Shown: positions 23,686 to 37,000 of the stretch, piece after piece
How positions within the stretch are numbered: position 1 is the first letter of the stretch
How the letters are laid out: each line of letters begins with the position of its first letter
Assembly (NCBI GenBank): GCA_020536535.1
Contig: JAHLWZ010000842.1
Location: 17,718 to 81,717, forward strand
Length of the DNA stretch: 64,000 nt
Direction: 5' to 3'
Source: Pelomyxa schiedti
Lineage: Eukaryota; Evosea; Pelobiontida; Pelomyxidae
Notes under the pieces: model-generated
Database searches by the model: none
Told to the model about the DNA's origin: nothing
The model's input: only the letters and a program-made list of their open reading frames with translations
Translations under genes and position numbers: made by a program

Positions 23686-24274
23686 TCACGGGTAGAAATA
23701 AACAGTTATGGATACACCAGTGCCATCGAAAGCACTCTGCACAAGGGGCTTCACTTTTGACCACTCCAAACCATCCAAGCCACAACCAATTGCCGGCATC
23801 GCGAGGTTTGTGACCCCTTTATCCATGCAGTGGGCTGCCAGCGATTGCAGGCCTCTCTGCAGGTCCTGGTATGTGGCCTTGCTCCAGTGTTTCTCCTTGT
23901 TGACTATATTGAACACCCACCGAGATGGCGGTCGAGCTATTGCCCCAACATCACCAACCTTCGGTTTTTTTTTTTTTTGTGAGTGATTTGCATATCAAAA
24001 TAGAAGTAGTAGAAAAGTGAGAAACAGGGTTATGTTTATGTATTAAAAAAAAAGGGAAAAAAACAAAAAAGGCTGAAAACAAAGCACACACAGACAGGTT
24101 CATGGACTGCAACTCAGGCCTCATGTTCCCAAACCTCTGCGTGAACTTCACTACTATTCCTTTGCCCATTGCCAGATCTCGCGAAATGCACTGCACCATG
24201 GAGCACGACGCCGGCGCACTAAACAAGTCCCCGTGTACCTCCCTGATCGACATAGTCTCTTTGTTTCCAATCAA
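23686..24274 (-). CDS. OARD1: TARG1/OARD1-like macrodomain ADP-ribose glycohydrolase
   Basis: Two exons encode a single macrodomain. Exon 1 (ATG 24274, or the in-frame ATG at 24253) reads REVHGDLFSAP, VQCISRDLAMGKGIVVKF and TQRFGNMRPEL. Exon 2 reads VGDVGAIARPP, FNIVNKEKHWSKATY, MPAIGCGLDGLEW, and ends ITVYFYP at 23686. The order and the pair of a Lys before the HxxxATY segment and an Asp in GCGLD match human TARG1 (catalytic Lys84 and Asp125 as I recall them). The enzyme would remove ADP-ribose from glutamate/aspartate on proteins and deacetylate O-acetyl-ADP-ribose. The protein is about 150 residues, normal for the family. The intron includes an A-rich stretch on the coding strand just before the accgaag acceptor. 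Confidence 0.9.
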
Positions 24275-24343
24275 ATGACCAGCTGATCTGTAATCAGCGG
24301 GGATGATGGGCTAATCATCCTATTGTCAGTTAATTCGCAACAA

Positions 24344-25283
24344 ATGAGCCGCGGCGGACCGCGGTGGCGCATGGGGTACACCAGCAAAGAGGTGGGGGAG
24401 ATGATGGAGGCGGTGGGGCCCTACGCTAGGCCCATGTGTGGCAGGTGGCCCAGCGCCGAGGAAAAGGGGCGCCTGGCCCTGCTGGTAGTGGACATGCAGC
24501 GGGAGTACGGGCCAATGGCCGCCGCAGTGGCCGGCAACGTGGCAGCGCTCGTGGCCGCGTGCAGGGAAAAGGGCATACGGGTGCTCTACACACAGGTGGG
24601 GCGGGGCTTCCTTCACCTTTTCTCGTTCTGCGTGGCCGTTCGCACCGCTATTGTGGGACATACTTCCTCACTTTTTTTTTTTTTTTTCAGCATGGGCATG
24701 AGGACTTGGAGGAGGACGGGGGGATGTTATATGAGTTTTGGGGTGAGTTGCCAATGAGGGGTTCAAAGGCATGGCAGTTCATACCAGAAGTGCAACCACT
24801 GCCCAGTGAACATGTTGTACACAAGGTGTGTGCATAAAAAAATAAAACAAAACATAACAAGAAGAAAAAAAAAAAAAACAAGTGACTTTCTGAGTGTGAG
24901 CAGCTACTTTGCGATTATGCTGATTGATTTGTTGCTCCCTAGAAAACGTACAGTGGCTTTCTCAACACTGATTTGGAAGAGACACTTGTATCATATGGCA
25001 CAACGACTTTGATAATTGCTGGCGTGTTAACAAACTGCTGCTGTGAGACAACTGCAAGGGACGCCTTCAATCGCGGGTATCTTTCACATTACCAACAACA
25101 AACACGAAAAATCTTTGAAACACAAATTCACACTCTCAAAGGTACCGAGTAGTGTTTGTTCCTGATGCAACTGCAACAAGTAGCAAAGATCTCCACCTGT
25201 CCACACTCAAAACACTGGCTTATGGGTTCACCTACATGGTTCCCACTGCTGAACTCCTAAGCGCTTTGCGATCCCGCTACTAA
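24344..25283 (+). CDS. Isochorismatase-like cysteine hydrolase
   Basis: Four exons start at ATG 24344 and end at TAA 25281-25283. The isochorismatase fold is clear: LALLVVDMQREYG carries the catalytic Asp, HKKTYSGFLNTDLEETL the catalytic Lys, and GVLTNCCCETTARDAF the nucleophilic Cys; here three cysteines stand in a row after TN. VVFVPDATATSS is the conserved post-Cys strand and helix. The family includes isochorismatase, nicotinamidase and N-carbamoylsarcosine amidase. Nicotinamidases usually have a DxH metal site (DxHxxxH), which I do not see, so the substrate is open. The gene is head to head with the macrodomain gene (70 bp between start codons), so coordinated expression is possible. Confidence 0.88.
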
Positions 25284-25452
25284 ATCTACTCTGCCTCGTA
25301 TCTGAATTTCCCTTCATTTTTCAAATTGGTTTTTAGTTCTGCGACTACGTATTTTTTCCCAGGAAGTGCGGCGTTGGCGACCGGTTTATTAATCATGTCG
25401 CTGTCGGGGCTGCCGGTTGGTGGCGAAAAAATCGAGGCATCGGATCGGCATT

Positions 25453-27943
25453 ATGGTTTATGTAAGCTGCTGGTTGGTGCAGGTGGTGTTGTGGATGTGG
25501 GTTACGGATTATGGGATGGTCAGTGGCACTTACGACCCTGGTCTCGTCGGCCGGTCGTTCGCTTATGGTGACTATGACTTTGGGCAGAACGCCACCACAT
25601 CTCTTCAGAGTGAATTATGGGAGAGCGGTAGGTCAACGTACACCTGTGGATTGGACCTGCCTCAGTTGCAAAAGATGAGCGAGATGCTGGGCGACAAAGC
25701 AAAGAACATGAAGCGGAATTCTGTTGATGATCAAGATTATGGGTATGATATTTCTTCTATCTCCCCTGTTTTAGGGCTCATACGAAAACATCTGATGTAG
25801 CAGAAGAAACAACGCAAATGGACGTGGAATTTTGGCGGCACAGGCAGAACACTTGGTCAAGCACATTAGAATTCACCCAGAATATTTGCTGAACACTTTG
25901 TCTTGCCTCGAAGTCGGACAACTTGTAGACTTGGGGTACAATTCACTGTGATAATTCTTTGGTTTCTTAGTTAACACAGGAAATATTCTGCCCAGAGTCC
26001 GTATCGCTGCAGTAATTTCTCAACAGAGGCGTGCATTATTGAATGTGAAGAAGCTGATGTTCTTTCCGAGGAATCCATTGCCTTTCTGCAGAATAATTTA
26101 TTTCCTTCCGTAAAAGGTTAAGAGGTTAAAATTGAGTCACTCCCCTAATTTCTTCATTGAAAAAAAAAAAAGATTTCCTTGAGCAGCACCTCCTTGTTGA
26201 CCCTGTTCAAGGAAATTTGGAATTGGATTCTGTTGTATGGAGTGCATTAAATGGGGTACTACACTCAGGTCACCTATTTTTTTTAACATCAACAAAAAGA
26301 GTTGTGGTGCTGTTGAAATACCTGACAGCTATGTTCAAGATCAAACAAATACTGTAGGAGTTCCAAATTCCGATCTTATTATTTTTATTACAAGTGTCCC
26401 CAACACTGAAAGTATGTTGTTATTCTCAGATGCCTTAATTGTATGAAAAGCTTATTTTTTTATACCAAGCGGTCCTTGCCTCTGCCCTTCCCTGTAATTT
26501 CCATTGGGATGGAAGTGCTTCTGATTGCTGCTTTGGTAGACCTTTAGCTGCTTCCATCAACATTAGTCCTCATTTTCTCAACAATTTATCCCTTTCACTT
26601 GCCTCTGTACCAAAGCAAGTCCTCGATACCTCTTCTACAACCATACCTCCACTCAACGAGTCGAATTGTACTTTCAATGAAGAATTCAAGAGAGCAGTGA
26701 AAGCCATTCTACATGAGATGACCCACGCTCTTGGATTTTCTCCTTTTTTTTATCCCTCTTTTCCTTCACAACCAGCTGTGGTCTATGACCGTATTGAAAA
26801 AAAAACGCCAGGTTGACCAAAACCTCCCTTTTTTTAAACTAAAAACCTTCAGCCGGCAAGCTGTTTGAAGTGCAGGTCCAGTTGCTGGTCACTCCAAATG
26901 TGATTCAATTTGCTAGGAAGCACTATGGTTGTTCTGATTTGAATGGCATGCCCCTTGAGGATTTTGGTAACCAAGACGACGGCACAATGGGGGCCCACTG
27001 GGAAGCTAATATTGCAGGGGATGAATGTGTGCCTTCTTTATTAATATGTCAATCTCATTTAGTAGATATGGTTGGGGAGTTGAATGTGGACATGCGTGTC
27101 AGTGGGCTCTCTTTTAGCCTTCTTCAGGACACTGGGTACTATACGGTTCTTTTTGAAAAGTTGGATGATTGGGAATATGGCAAAGGCCAAGGCTGTGACT
27201 TTGTAGAAGGTTTGTGCACAAGCTGGAACACAACATATCAATGCAAACACCGGTACTATTTAGCTATGTTTTTACCCTCTCACCTCTCTAGCAACTTGCA
27301 GCAATGTACACCAACGAGATTGGGAATAGGAAAATGTGATGTATTCGAGTATCAAGAGGAACTCCCTTTACAATACCAACACTTTTCCGACCCTCAGTTT
27401 GTTCTCCCACTCTTTTTTAATGCAATTTTCTCATTTTTCCCCAAAGTGAAGGTGGCTACGATGCCCTCATGGATTTTTGTCCAATTCCCTGGAACTATGA
27501 GACAGCACAAACAAGTACTGAGATATGTACTGGCTGCAGTGGCCAAATTCCTCTTGGGTCTTCACTTGGGGCAAAGCACTGTGCCTCATGTAGGTGCTTT
27601 GAATTAGGTTTGAGTGGGAACCCAGTGTGTTTGCCCACAACATGCAAGCAAGGGAAGCTGTTCATCGGCCTCAAGGTAACTAATTACAACAACACCCAAA
27701 ACAAACCAAACCAACCAACAAAAGAACATCACTGTGGAGTGCCCTACACAAGGAGGCCAGGTTACAGTGCCGGGATACCTACTTTACTGCCCTCCAGTGT
27801 GGGAATTGTGCTCGATTCCACAACGCAATATCACCCCTGTTCCAGAAACCACTGAGAACCACAGCCCCACAACACAACTCACCCTCCTGCTGCTGTTGGT
27901 AGCACTTTTGTCACATATGTTTATGCCACTCTCAAGTACCTAG
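25453..27943 (+). CDS. Leishmanolysin-like zinc metalloprotease (M8) with GPI-like tail
   Basis: ATG 25453 begins a signal sequence (MVYVSCWLVQVVLWMWV). The pro-region follows, then IRIHPEYLLNTLSCLEVG. The zinc site is ILHEMTHALGFS (HExxH plus Gly), near 26710, and the third ligand is in DDGTMGAHWEANIAGDEC, as in M8 peptidases (GTMGAHWE-like). Cysteine-rich C-terminal exons (CTGCSGQIPLGSSLG, CASCRCFELG, CLPTTCKQGKLF) resemble the cysteine-rich region of amoebozoan leishmanolysins. The protein ends with a Ser/Thr linker and LTLLLLLVALLSHMFM, a typical GPI-anchor signal. It would be a cell-surface protease digesting or remodelling extracellular protein. Exon joins in the middle (25940-26450) are inferred from frame and are less sure. 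Confidence 0.87.
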
Positions 27944-28071
27944 ACTCAAAACCAGTTTACAACAACAAGTAAAAACAAATCTTTCTATCCTAAAAAGTGC
28001 TCACCACATTTCCCCCTTCGTCGTAAGAGATTTGGAAATTAAACGGTCACCGAGAAGCGTAACAACGCAAA

Positions 28072-31000
28072 ATGGCCAATGCCCTGGTGCGAGATCTGTT
28101 CGTGGGCGTAATGAGGCAGTTTTTTGTGGTCGACGAGGCTCTCAATTCGTCGCTGTCATCTGCCTCTGGTTTCTTCTTTTTTTTCATTTTCTCGACTTTC
28201 CTTCTTTCGCCTCTCGGTTTGTTTTTGCATTGCATTTGCATTTTCTCTTTGTCTATGGGCGTTTTCGTGAATCTCTGCTCTGTGCAACTGGAATTCCTTG
28301 TACTTGGTCATTGACTTCTATTGAGGGGATTTATGTTTCGAAAATATGAATGTGGCTCCATCGGCGCTGAATGCTCTTGAACTCCCTTTGTGCGTTCACA
28401 ATGGTTGGTTTCTTTTGTGATGCGAAATACCATGGATTCAATACTTGTGAAAAGGTACATTGCAGAAAATGCAGTTATTGATTCCTTGGAACAAATTATT
28501 CTTGGAACCAGTTCATGTAAAAGCCTCTGGGCTTCATGTGACTCTGGGACCTCCACCAGATGTACATTCCACACTGTTTGATGAAAACTGAACAACCAAA
28601 CATATGCCAGCTTTCTGAAAAGGAGGAACAAGAAAGATATCTTAGAGAAAAGAGGCACACATTGGACAAATTTGAGAAGAGCCTTCAGCAAGGCACAGTT
28701 TTTGTTGATAAACCAAGTTTCACTGGTTATCTACTTTTGTTCTTTCTTGATTTCACCTCTTGTCCCTGTACATACAGGCAGTTTCTTAGAAAAACTGATC
28801 GACAAACTACTCTCCAATGTTCAAATTTACATAGAAGATGTCAACATTTGTTATAAAGATACAAATGATGTAGGGTATCCTTCACACCTTCAACAATACT
28901 CTAATGTATTCAAGAACACATTATTTCTTGGGTTCTCACTGGACCATGTTGCAATTCAATCAACTGGTCCAGATTGGATTTCACACTCAAATTGCATATC
29001 TGGTCCAAAGTATAAGGTCTATGCAAACTTTTTTTCACATTGTCTGACATTGTTAGTTAGTGGACTTGACTGGATTGAGATTTTACGGCCCTCCTCAAGT
29101 ATAACAAAAGTCAGTAGTAACACTAATAGTTGCAGAATGCAGATGGCTCTAGTTTTGCATATTTTAATGAACCCTTATCCACTCAACTTAAGGTTTTTGC
29201 TCTTTTCCATTTCACAAATGAGAACTCCTTTCAGGTGGTATGGAATACAGTTTCTACAAGGAGCACACCAAAAATTTCCTTGCAGTCATCTTGTGATGAG
29301 GTTTCCACTTCCGTTATTCAACTTGTAACAATTCTCTAAAAGATCACTGTATGTGTTGGTCACACACAATGGATTTCTATAACCAAATTGATCCAAAAAT
29401 TTACCCACTACCCATGTAAACAAGTATTCACACTTTCTATAACTATTTCTAATATCTTCTTTAGTTTGCAGCTCAAAAACCTAAGGTGAGCCCAAAGGAG
29501 GATCCAAAAGCGTGGTGGAAGTATGCTGGTACTATTCCTTTCCCTTTGAAATTATGCCCTGAAATTCCTCCAGGTAATTATGTACTCAATGAATATCGGA
29601 AACAACATTGGCACCTCTCCTGGGCAACTTTAGCAGAGAGACGAGATACCAGAAAAGAGTATATTCACTTATACAAAAAGAGTAAACTCCATGGGGGAGT
29701 ATGTAACCATTTCTAAATAAGGAGCCTAATGTTTTTGCAGCAATCTTCCTTATCAGAAGAGGAAAAAACCCACTTGGCTGCACTTGATGAAAGACTTGAT
29801 ATCAGTGACATCATCTTGTAGCCAGCTATACTAAAAGCTTTTATTAACAGAAGACTTAGGTATCGATCAATTGTTATGTCAGAAATAGTGGCCTCACATA
29901 TTGGAGTTCACTCTCCCTCACAATCAAGGACACCTGGATTACTTGATGCACTTTGTTTACCAAAGGTTTAGCCCTTAGTGAAGGAACATAAATTGAAATC
30001 AACGATATAGTTTCTGAGTTCAAAACTGGTTGGTGGAAACCTTGAAGCAACCCTTACCTCAGAAGCTCTCGAAAATATATGTACAGAGTTTGGATATCAA
30101 CATACAAAGACCATGACTGAAGTGGCACAAGAGCATTTTTTCCCCCATTGTTCACTCATGTTATAGATGTACTTTGGATTAAAACTTCAAATCAAGCAGA
30201 TTACTCTCTCCTTGAGAGATGGTGGAGCCAACATTGTTCAGAGTAAAATATCTGGTTTTGATTTTTCAGTTCTCTCTTCATGCAAAAAAATATTCTCTGT
30301 GGGTACCTCATGTGTTTGCATTATTGATTGATGTCTCCACCCAAAGATGTCTCTGTGTATTGAGAGTGGAGAGATTATGGATAGCTCTACTACAGACCCT
30401 ATGTTTAGGCACATTGTAAAATCTATTTCTCTTTTCATACCTTAATTGTGTGTAGTTTTCATCTTCAACATCCACAAGACCACTTCTGCTCCTTGATTTT
30501 GAAAGAGCGGAAGAAAATAGTAATCAATTTCAAATGAGTTTGAACATTCAAAAAGAATTCGAAGTTTGCTTACCTTTCCCATTCCTGCAGAAAATTGGTT
30601 AGTATAAATTCCTCTTATCCTTTGTTTCTTACATCAAAATAGTGACCTTTTTCCCTCTCCCTTATTCACTCTGTTGCGCCAAAGGGGCACTTACAAATGT
30701 GAAGTCTATGCTTGGATTGAACTCAACATCTCCACTAGTTACACAAGTTTTTCAGATTACAACAGTGGTATGGCTGCTTGATACTTGTCCCCCTCTTTAC
30801 CTGCCCTCAGGGTGCATCCCTCACAATCCCACTGGGCCCAAATCACCCAGATACAGTTTTTCTTGTACTATCCATTGATTCATTTACTATGCATCCACAA
30901 AATCCTGGGTCAATAGAAATCTTTTCTTGTGGAGATCTAACCTTACAAAAAGATATCAGCTCGCCATTGGGGGTATCACTGCTTACTTACAAGGGATTAA

Positions 31001-34000
31001 AACAGAGCAACAATATGTACTGTACCCATTTGGTGCTACATCCTCTTTGATACCATGCTTAGAAAGTTATTCAACCTTTTGGATTTGATGTGTCAATTAC
31101 CACAGACATTTCTGACAAAACATTGCCCAAGATTGTGTATGCATAAAATATTGTTAGAAAAGCCCAAACCATGTACCAGGGTAAAGGCAGGAATACCCCA
31201 TATGAATATCCTTGTTGCAAGCGAAACACTTGTACACATAAAGCTGCTGAAATCAAAACTGAGTGATTTCATTTCTTTAGTTACAGGGCAGGTGAATCCC
31301 TTAAAACTCCCTGTCAACTTCCAGTCTTCTGAAAGGCCGATAATAGACTTTTTCCACACAGAAACTGATCTCATGTAAGTTCCCATTTAGTCAGCTCTTG
31401 GAAACCCATCAGTAGAGCCAAGCTGGTTGCAAATCTTTCTTGTGAGCTCATCTCTCTGACAGTATCTGAACATGGCACCCCACTTGCAAAAGTTTGTATG
31501 GGATTTCGATCATTTTTTAACTTGAATGGCAGATCTTTTTTTACAATCTTGGCACACAGCTTGAAACAAATACACACTTCAGTTTCTGTCACCTGTTGAT
31601 AAAATTATCAAATATTGATGCTGTTGACTGCACCGCAGAATCGAAAGGATTGAAGAATCCTTTTATTATAACAACAGCCCCTCCAGTCCCCATGGAACCT
31701 TTCCTTACCATAGAGGTCATTCCTAAGGTTTAATTCTTTTTCCCTAAAAGCTAGAAATCCGAATTAAACATAATGATACAAGTTACAGACAGATGCAACC
31801 CATATGAAGGCACTCATACATCCACTTTTATTTAGAATCAACCCAGAGAACTTTTCTTCACTGATCTCAATGTTCACAAAAATGTGAGCCCTTTTTTTCC
31901 TTCCTCCAAGTGAAAAGTTATTTGCCTCAGGTGGTTATCGGGACTGTCAAATATAACTGGTTCCTTCCTTATGTACCTGCTGGGACCTAAGCTTCAAGTA
32001 CTAAGTTAATTCATTGCTTCACCATTTTCATATTTGTAGATTGATGCTACAGTGACCCGACTGGGTGTGATTGTCAATAATAAGCTGGATAAGGACCTTG
32101 AATTCTCTTTAGAGTGCACTGTCCTTCAAATACGGAAAAATCGAGACTCACTCATGCTGCAAGTATTGAAATTCAAATGCTCATTTTCATTCACTCTAAC
32201 TAAAAGAAAAGGGTACAACCCAGTGCTTGTCTTTGTTGGATTACCAGTCTTTAGAGGAGCCTCCAGTATCAGTACTAATGTATGGGAATGGAGATTTCCT
32301 CGCTAATTCACAGTAGAATTATGGAAGAACCTGTCATAGTTTGGAGTCTCCAATTTCATCCTCATGAAAAACCTATTTTTGATATCAAACCCAATTATTA
32401 AATTACAATTACTGACAAAACGTGTAATACTCTCCTTAACTATCAAAATGCCAATCTTCAGCGTGTAAGACTTTTTGCTGGGCTACCATTCATAAACAAA
32501 ATCCTGTAAATGGCGTTCCCTACCTAAAACCAATTCACCATGCAACAGCCACATTATAACTACTGGTCCATTGATTCAGCAGTATATTAGCGGAAAGCAG
32601 ATTTCAAAAACCACTGGGACTGTAGAACCCAAAGACAACAAACCAAAATTCAGTTATTCCTCCGATTCCTCATTTATGTAGCTAATCCCTTTAAAACAAG
32701 GCGCTCATGTGACAGTGCAAGCTCCAGAAATCATCATTCCCAAGTACACAGGTTCAAAGGATAGCCTGATTATTGAACTGGGAACACTTTCACTTACCAA
32801 TAGTCTGACTCCAACATTTCATAAACTTTCTGCCTCTGTTGAGCACATGTCGATGAGAACGATAATACATAATTCTCCTGCATCTGTCATAGAGGGACTT
32901 CACTTTACTCTTACCATTGAGACAAGAGGTCAGTCTGACGCTGATAATCCTTTCAAAAAGGTGCAAAGACTTCCATTCTTACTCAAGGTTAACATGGATA
33001 GATTGTTGTCGTTCTATCTCCAATTTACTGCCACGTATCTGAAGTACAGTATCTCTTCTTTGTGAGTCAATGGACTCCCATGCTACAAGGACTTAAAAAG
33101 TTTCTCTTGAGCAATACTGATATGGCACGAATTGTAACTGCAGCTTTGTCTCAAGCGAATTCAGGCACCCACAAAGGTTGAGAGTGTAATAAAAGTGAAC
33201 AAACTGATTCCTTTAGACTATGGTGAAAACTTCAATCTGGCAGAATTCCAGCAAATGGAGAAAGGAAATGTTGAGTTTCAGTTGAATCTTGATGTGCCAA
33301 AAATAAGCTTTGCTCTGTTGCGCAGGAATGGATCAAGGTAACACCACTTGCCATACAAATTTTCTGAGAATTGTATCAGTAAAGCCTCTGATTTGCTGGC
33401 AACCTATGAGATTATTAATATGTCAATGAAGGTGTCTAAAACTGTAGAGCACTTTATATGCGTAAGCCGAAGTCGTTGTAGTAAAGACCTGATTAGCCCA
33501 GGTTGGTGCTGTAATTCAAGCAATACAGTTCAGTGATTCTCGGGAAGATTCGCACTGTGCACTACAAGTATTCTCACAGTTCCTTGTGGTATCACTAATT
33601 TTATGATTACAGGACTATTTCTCTTGTCAGAATGAAACAAGTGCCCTTACAGTAGAATTCATACAGGAACTGAAGACTGGTGTACGTGCATGCTCAATTT
33701 TACTTGATTCCCCCACATTTGTTGTTCTACCTTCAATGCTTTCAGAAGTCAAGGTACATTCAATTCTGGAACGGAGAGAAATTCATTATGCACACCAGGC
33801 TTTTGCATCTAAAGCTCATCTGATTAAAAACCAAATCCTTTCGGAACCAGAACGGACACTCGATTCCCCCAAATTAACCTCAGAGGCGACTGACCCAAGT
33901 CTGATCCCTGGCTTTTTCCAATTTCTCAATTTCCTTCACTTCAGATCCATTTCCTGCAATCTATTTTATGTTTACAGTTAACAACCTGGAAGTCATTTTC

Positions 34001-37000
34001 CTACAGGATGAAACTAACTGCGACTCGCAATGCATCAGTTTCCATGCATCTGCCATTATCAAAGTACCCCTTTTCATTGCCTTACTAATAAAACCAATGC
34101 TCCAACCAAAAGACTTGTGGTGATTTAAGACATATCTTGAAAACATTTGACATGCAAATCAACCAGGCTGATATGGTTGTATTCAGACTTTTTGCAGGCA
34201 AAAGAGTACCTGCCAGACCCATGCATCAGAAAATATCTCACCTGCTATATAACAGGAAGCAAAATCCAGGACAAGCAATGTGTTGAAACCAGTGGATTGT
34301 CATGTTAAGTATACTCGCACACCAGCCATAAATGAGGGACTTGTGAGTCTTGAACCTGTTGAACTTTACTTTTCATACATGGATCTTGTGCTTATGACCC
34401 AAGTGTTCGAATCTCTACAGAGCACAGTTTTTCCAACCTATCGAAAACCAATCAAAGCTGTACAATCTGCAATGAGGTCATACCACCTCCAAACTCACTC
34501 AACTACAAGCAGAGAGGTAAAACAAAGAAAACAAACCTGGGAAAAATTAAAAAAAAAAGTTCACAGTTAAGTGCGTGTACTGCTGCTTGACAATCATCAA
34601 TGACTTCAAAGGAAGAGATACCCCCCTGTTTGAGCTTAGAGCAAACAATGTTCTATCCCGCGTCACTGACTGGGACACCTATGTAAGACTTTATAAAATC
34701 AATCATGTTTGATGGGCCCTTTATTCCTTTTAGCCACAATTTTCGTCAGAACTACTTCTTGCAATTGACTTTTTCAACAACAACTTGATGTGCTATGAAC
34801 CCTTTGTGGAGCACTACTTTTTCAAATTTAAGGTCACATGCCTCTGACCCCCTGACCCCATTAATAATTTCTAGTTTGGTAGGACCCCACAGTGTAAATT
34901 GATGTGCCTGATCGAGAGTCCTGAAGTTCTCAATATTAATTTTTCTCAAGCAATGGTCAGTATTTTCGTGTCCACTATCTTTACTCTGGTTGAGGATTAC
35001 TACAACAGATTATTTTCAGCTCAATGTAGCTCTTCACTTCAGTTTCTCAAATAAGAATCAAAACAGATTCAGAAGTGGCAACGACTTCGTCAAATTTTCA
35101 TCCATTGAATATTTTGAACAAAACTGGGGTGTCCTGCTCATATTTCGCTCCTCACAGTGATGATGTAGAGAGCCCACCAGAGCTTGTTCTAACTCAAGAT
35201 AAAATACTACCTCTTTCGCAGTGCGGGACTTCTATGAAGGTTAATCCCCTTGAAAAGTAATTGCAAAAAAAAGGTAATTCTAGAACATTTCTCCCTTGTA
35301 GGCAGGTAGAAACTTAATCACTGGTTATCAATTGGCCACAGTGGTGGTTGGTGCATTCACACAGAAGGAAATCAACATAGATCGACTTGGCATTGAAGGG
35401 AGACCTCTCCCTGATAGCTCATGGTTAATTTCAGAGGTATACAATCACATTTGACACCTAAGATAAAATCTGGCACAAGGTTAAGTGGACTGATGATGGA
35501 AGCAAATTACTTGTTCTTAGATCTTCGGTGATGCTCAGAAACTGTACCACAATGGAGATTGCAGTGTGCCTGCGTAACACTACAGGAAAATCAGAGCTTA
35601 TCCTGGGTTAGTTCTATTGCTTTCCAGCTGTACAAGGCCACAACTGACTATTTCACAGCACCTGATGAAGAGTCTCCAATCCCTTTGCAATTCTCTTCAA
35701 GAGGGTTAGTTTCTGCACGTAATTCTGCCAAATTCCGTTATTTCGAACCTCAATTGAAGATTGAATCTCTCAAGCCTCACAATGTAAGATAAGCATATTA
35801 ATTCTCCTTACCTTTTTGCAGGGTGTCCACTGTTCAATTTGCAGTGACGCCTCACTATCTAATCAGTACTTGGTCGTGATTGTTGAACAAGAAGAGAAAA
35901 TAAGGTAAAGTCAAAGGAGATAGACCCATTTATTCTTACATTTACACAGTAAAGGACTACTGCCTTTTTATTTGTCCACGATAACTTTCTATGCTCCTAT
36001 CACTATTGTAAATGCGCTACCCTATCCTTTTAGTGTCGCTGGGGTGTGTCCCTTTTTCTCAGTACTTCCGTTTAATTGTGTTCAGCCAGAGGATTCGGGT
36101 TTATGTTTCACTGTGGAGAGTGACAGCTGTAAGCCTATTTTTGACCATAATGTCAACTACAACTTAGTTTTACGTATCTCAGGATTGCCAGGTCAATTTT
36201 AATCCTTTACTTACGTTGTTTCAACTCAATCAAGGTTTCAAGGAGACCAAATTAAAATTGAAAACCAGGCAATGTTCCATAAACCATACTGAAAAACTAC
36301 TTTTCTGTGACAAGTTTGACCAAAAGATGCCCATTTTCATTGATGTCAAGTATCTTTCTCATTTTTGGTGGAACTCTTTTCTAACAACACTGCTCAGTTG
36401 TGATAAAGGACTTGTTCTAACTTTCTATTCACCATGTTGGATTATAAACAACAGTGAATTGCCAATATGGTGTCAGCCCGTACCTTGTCGCTCTGGTCTT
36501 TGTGCACCCGGTCAAGGTATCATACCATTTCAAATATATTTCTTGCCTAATTTCCACAGTGAGCGCATTATCCACATCTCCATTGCTATATTCTGAAAAG
36601 AAATTAGCTCTGAGGCTTGTCTAATTCCATAGCCACATCCATTAACTTGTTCATAGGACCCAAGATGGATTGCACTGGTCCAAAGTTTGTAACAAAGACT
36701 AACAGCAGCGATCAAAATAATCCTACCATTTTCTTCCAAGGGTTTTTCTGTTGAATCTCTGGGTGTTGGAGGGGTCGTGCAAATCCTTGGCCATGTTGGG
36801 CATGCATATACTCTCAAAGTCACAGTTCAACCTGGATTGGGATCGGTTCGTCTTTCCAAAGTGTTTGCTGCACTCACAATTTCCTTCAGTTCTACAGAAC
36901 AAAGATAGTCACTTTATTTTCACAGTTTATGCTTAGTAATGCTATGGCTTTGCCTCTACTTTGGTCGCAACCATGCACCCATGGAAACACTCATACTGGT

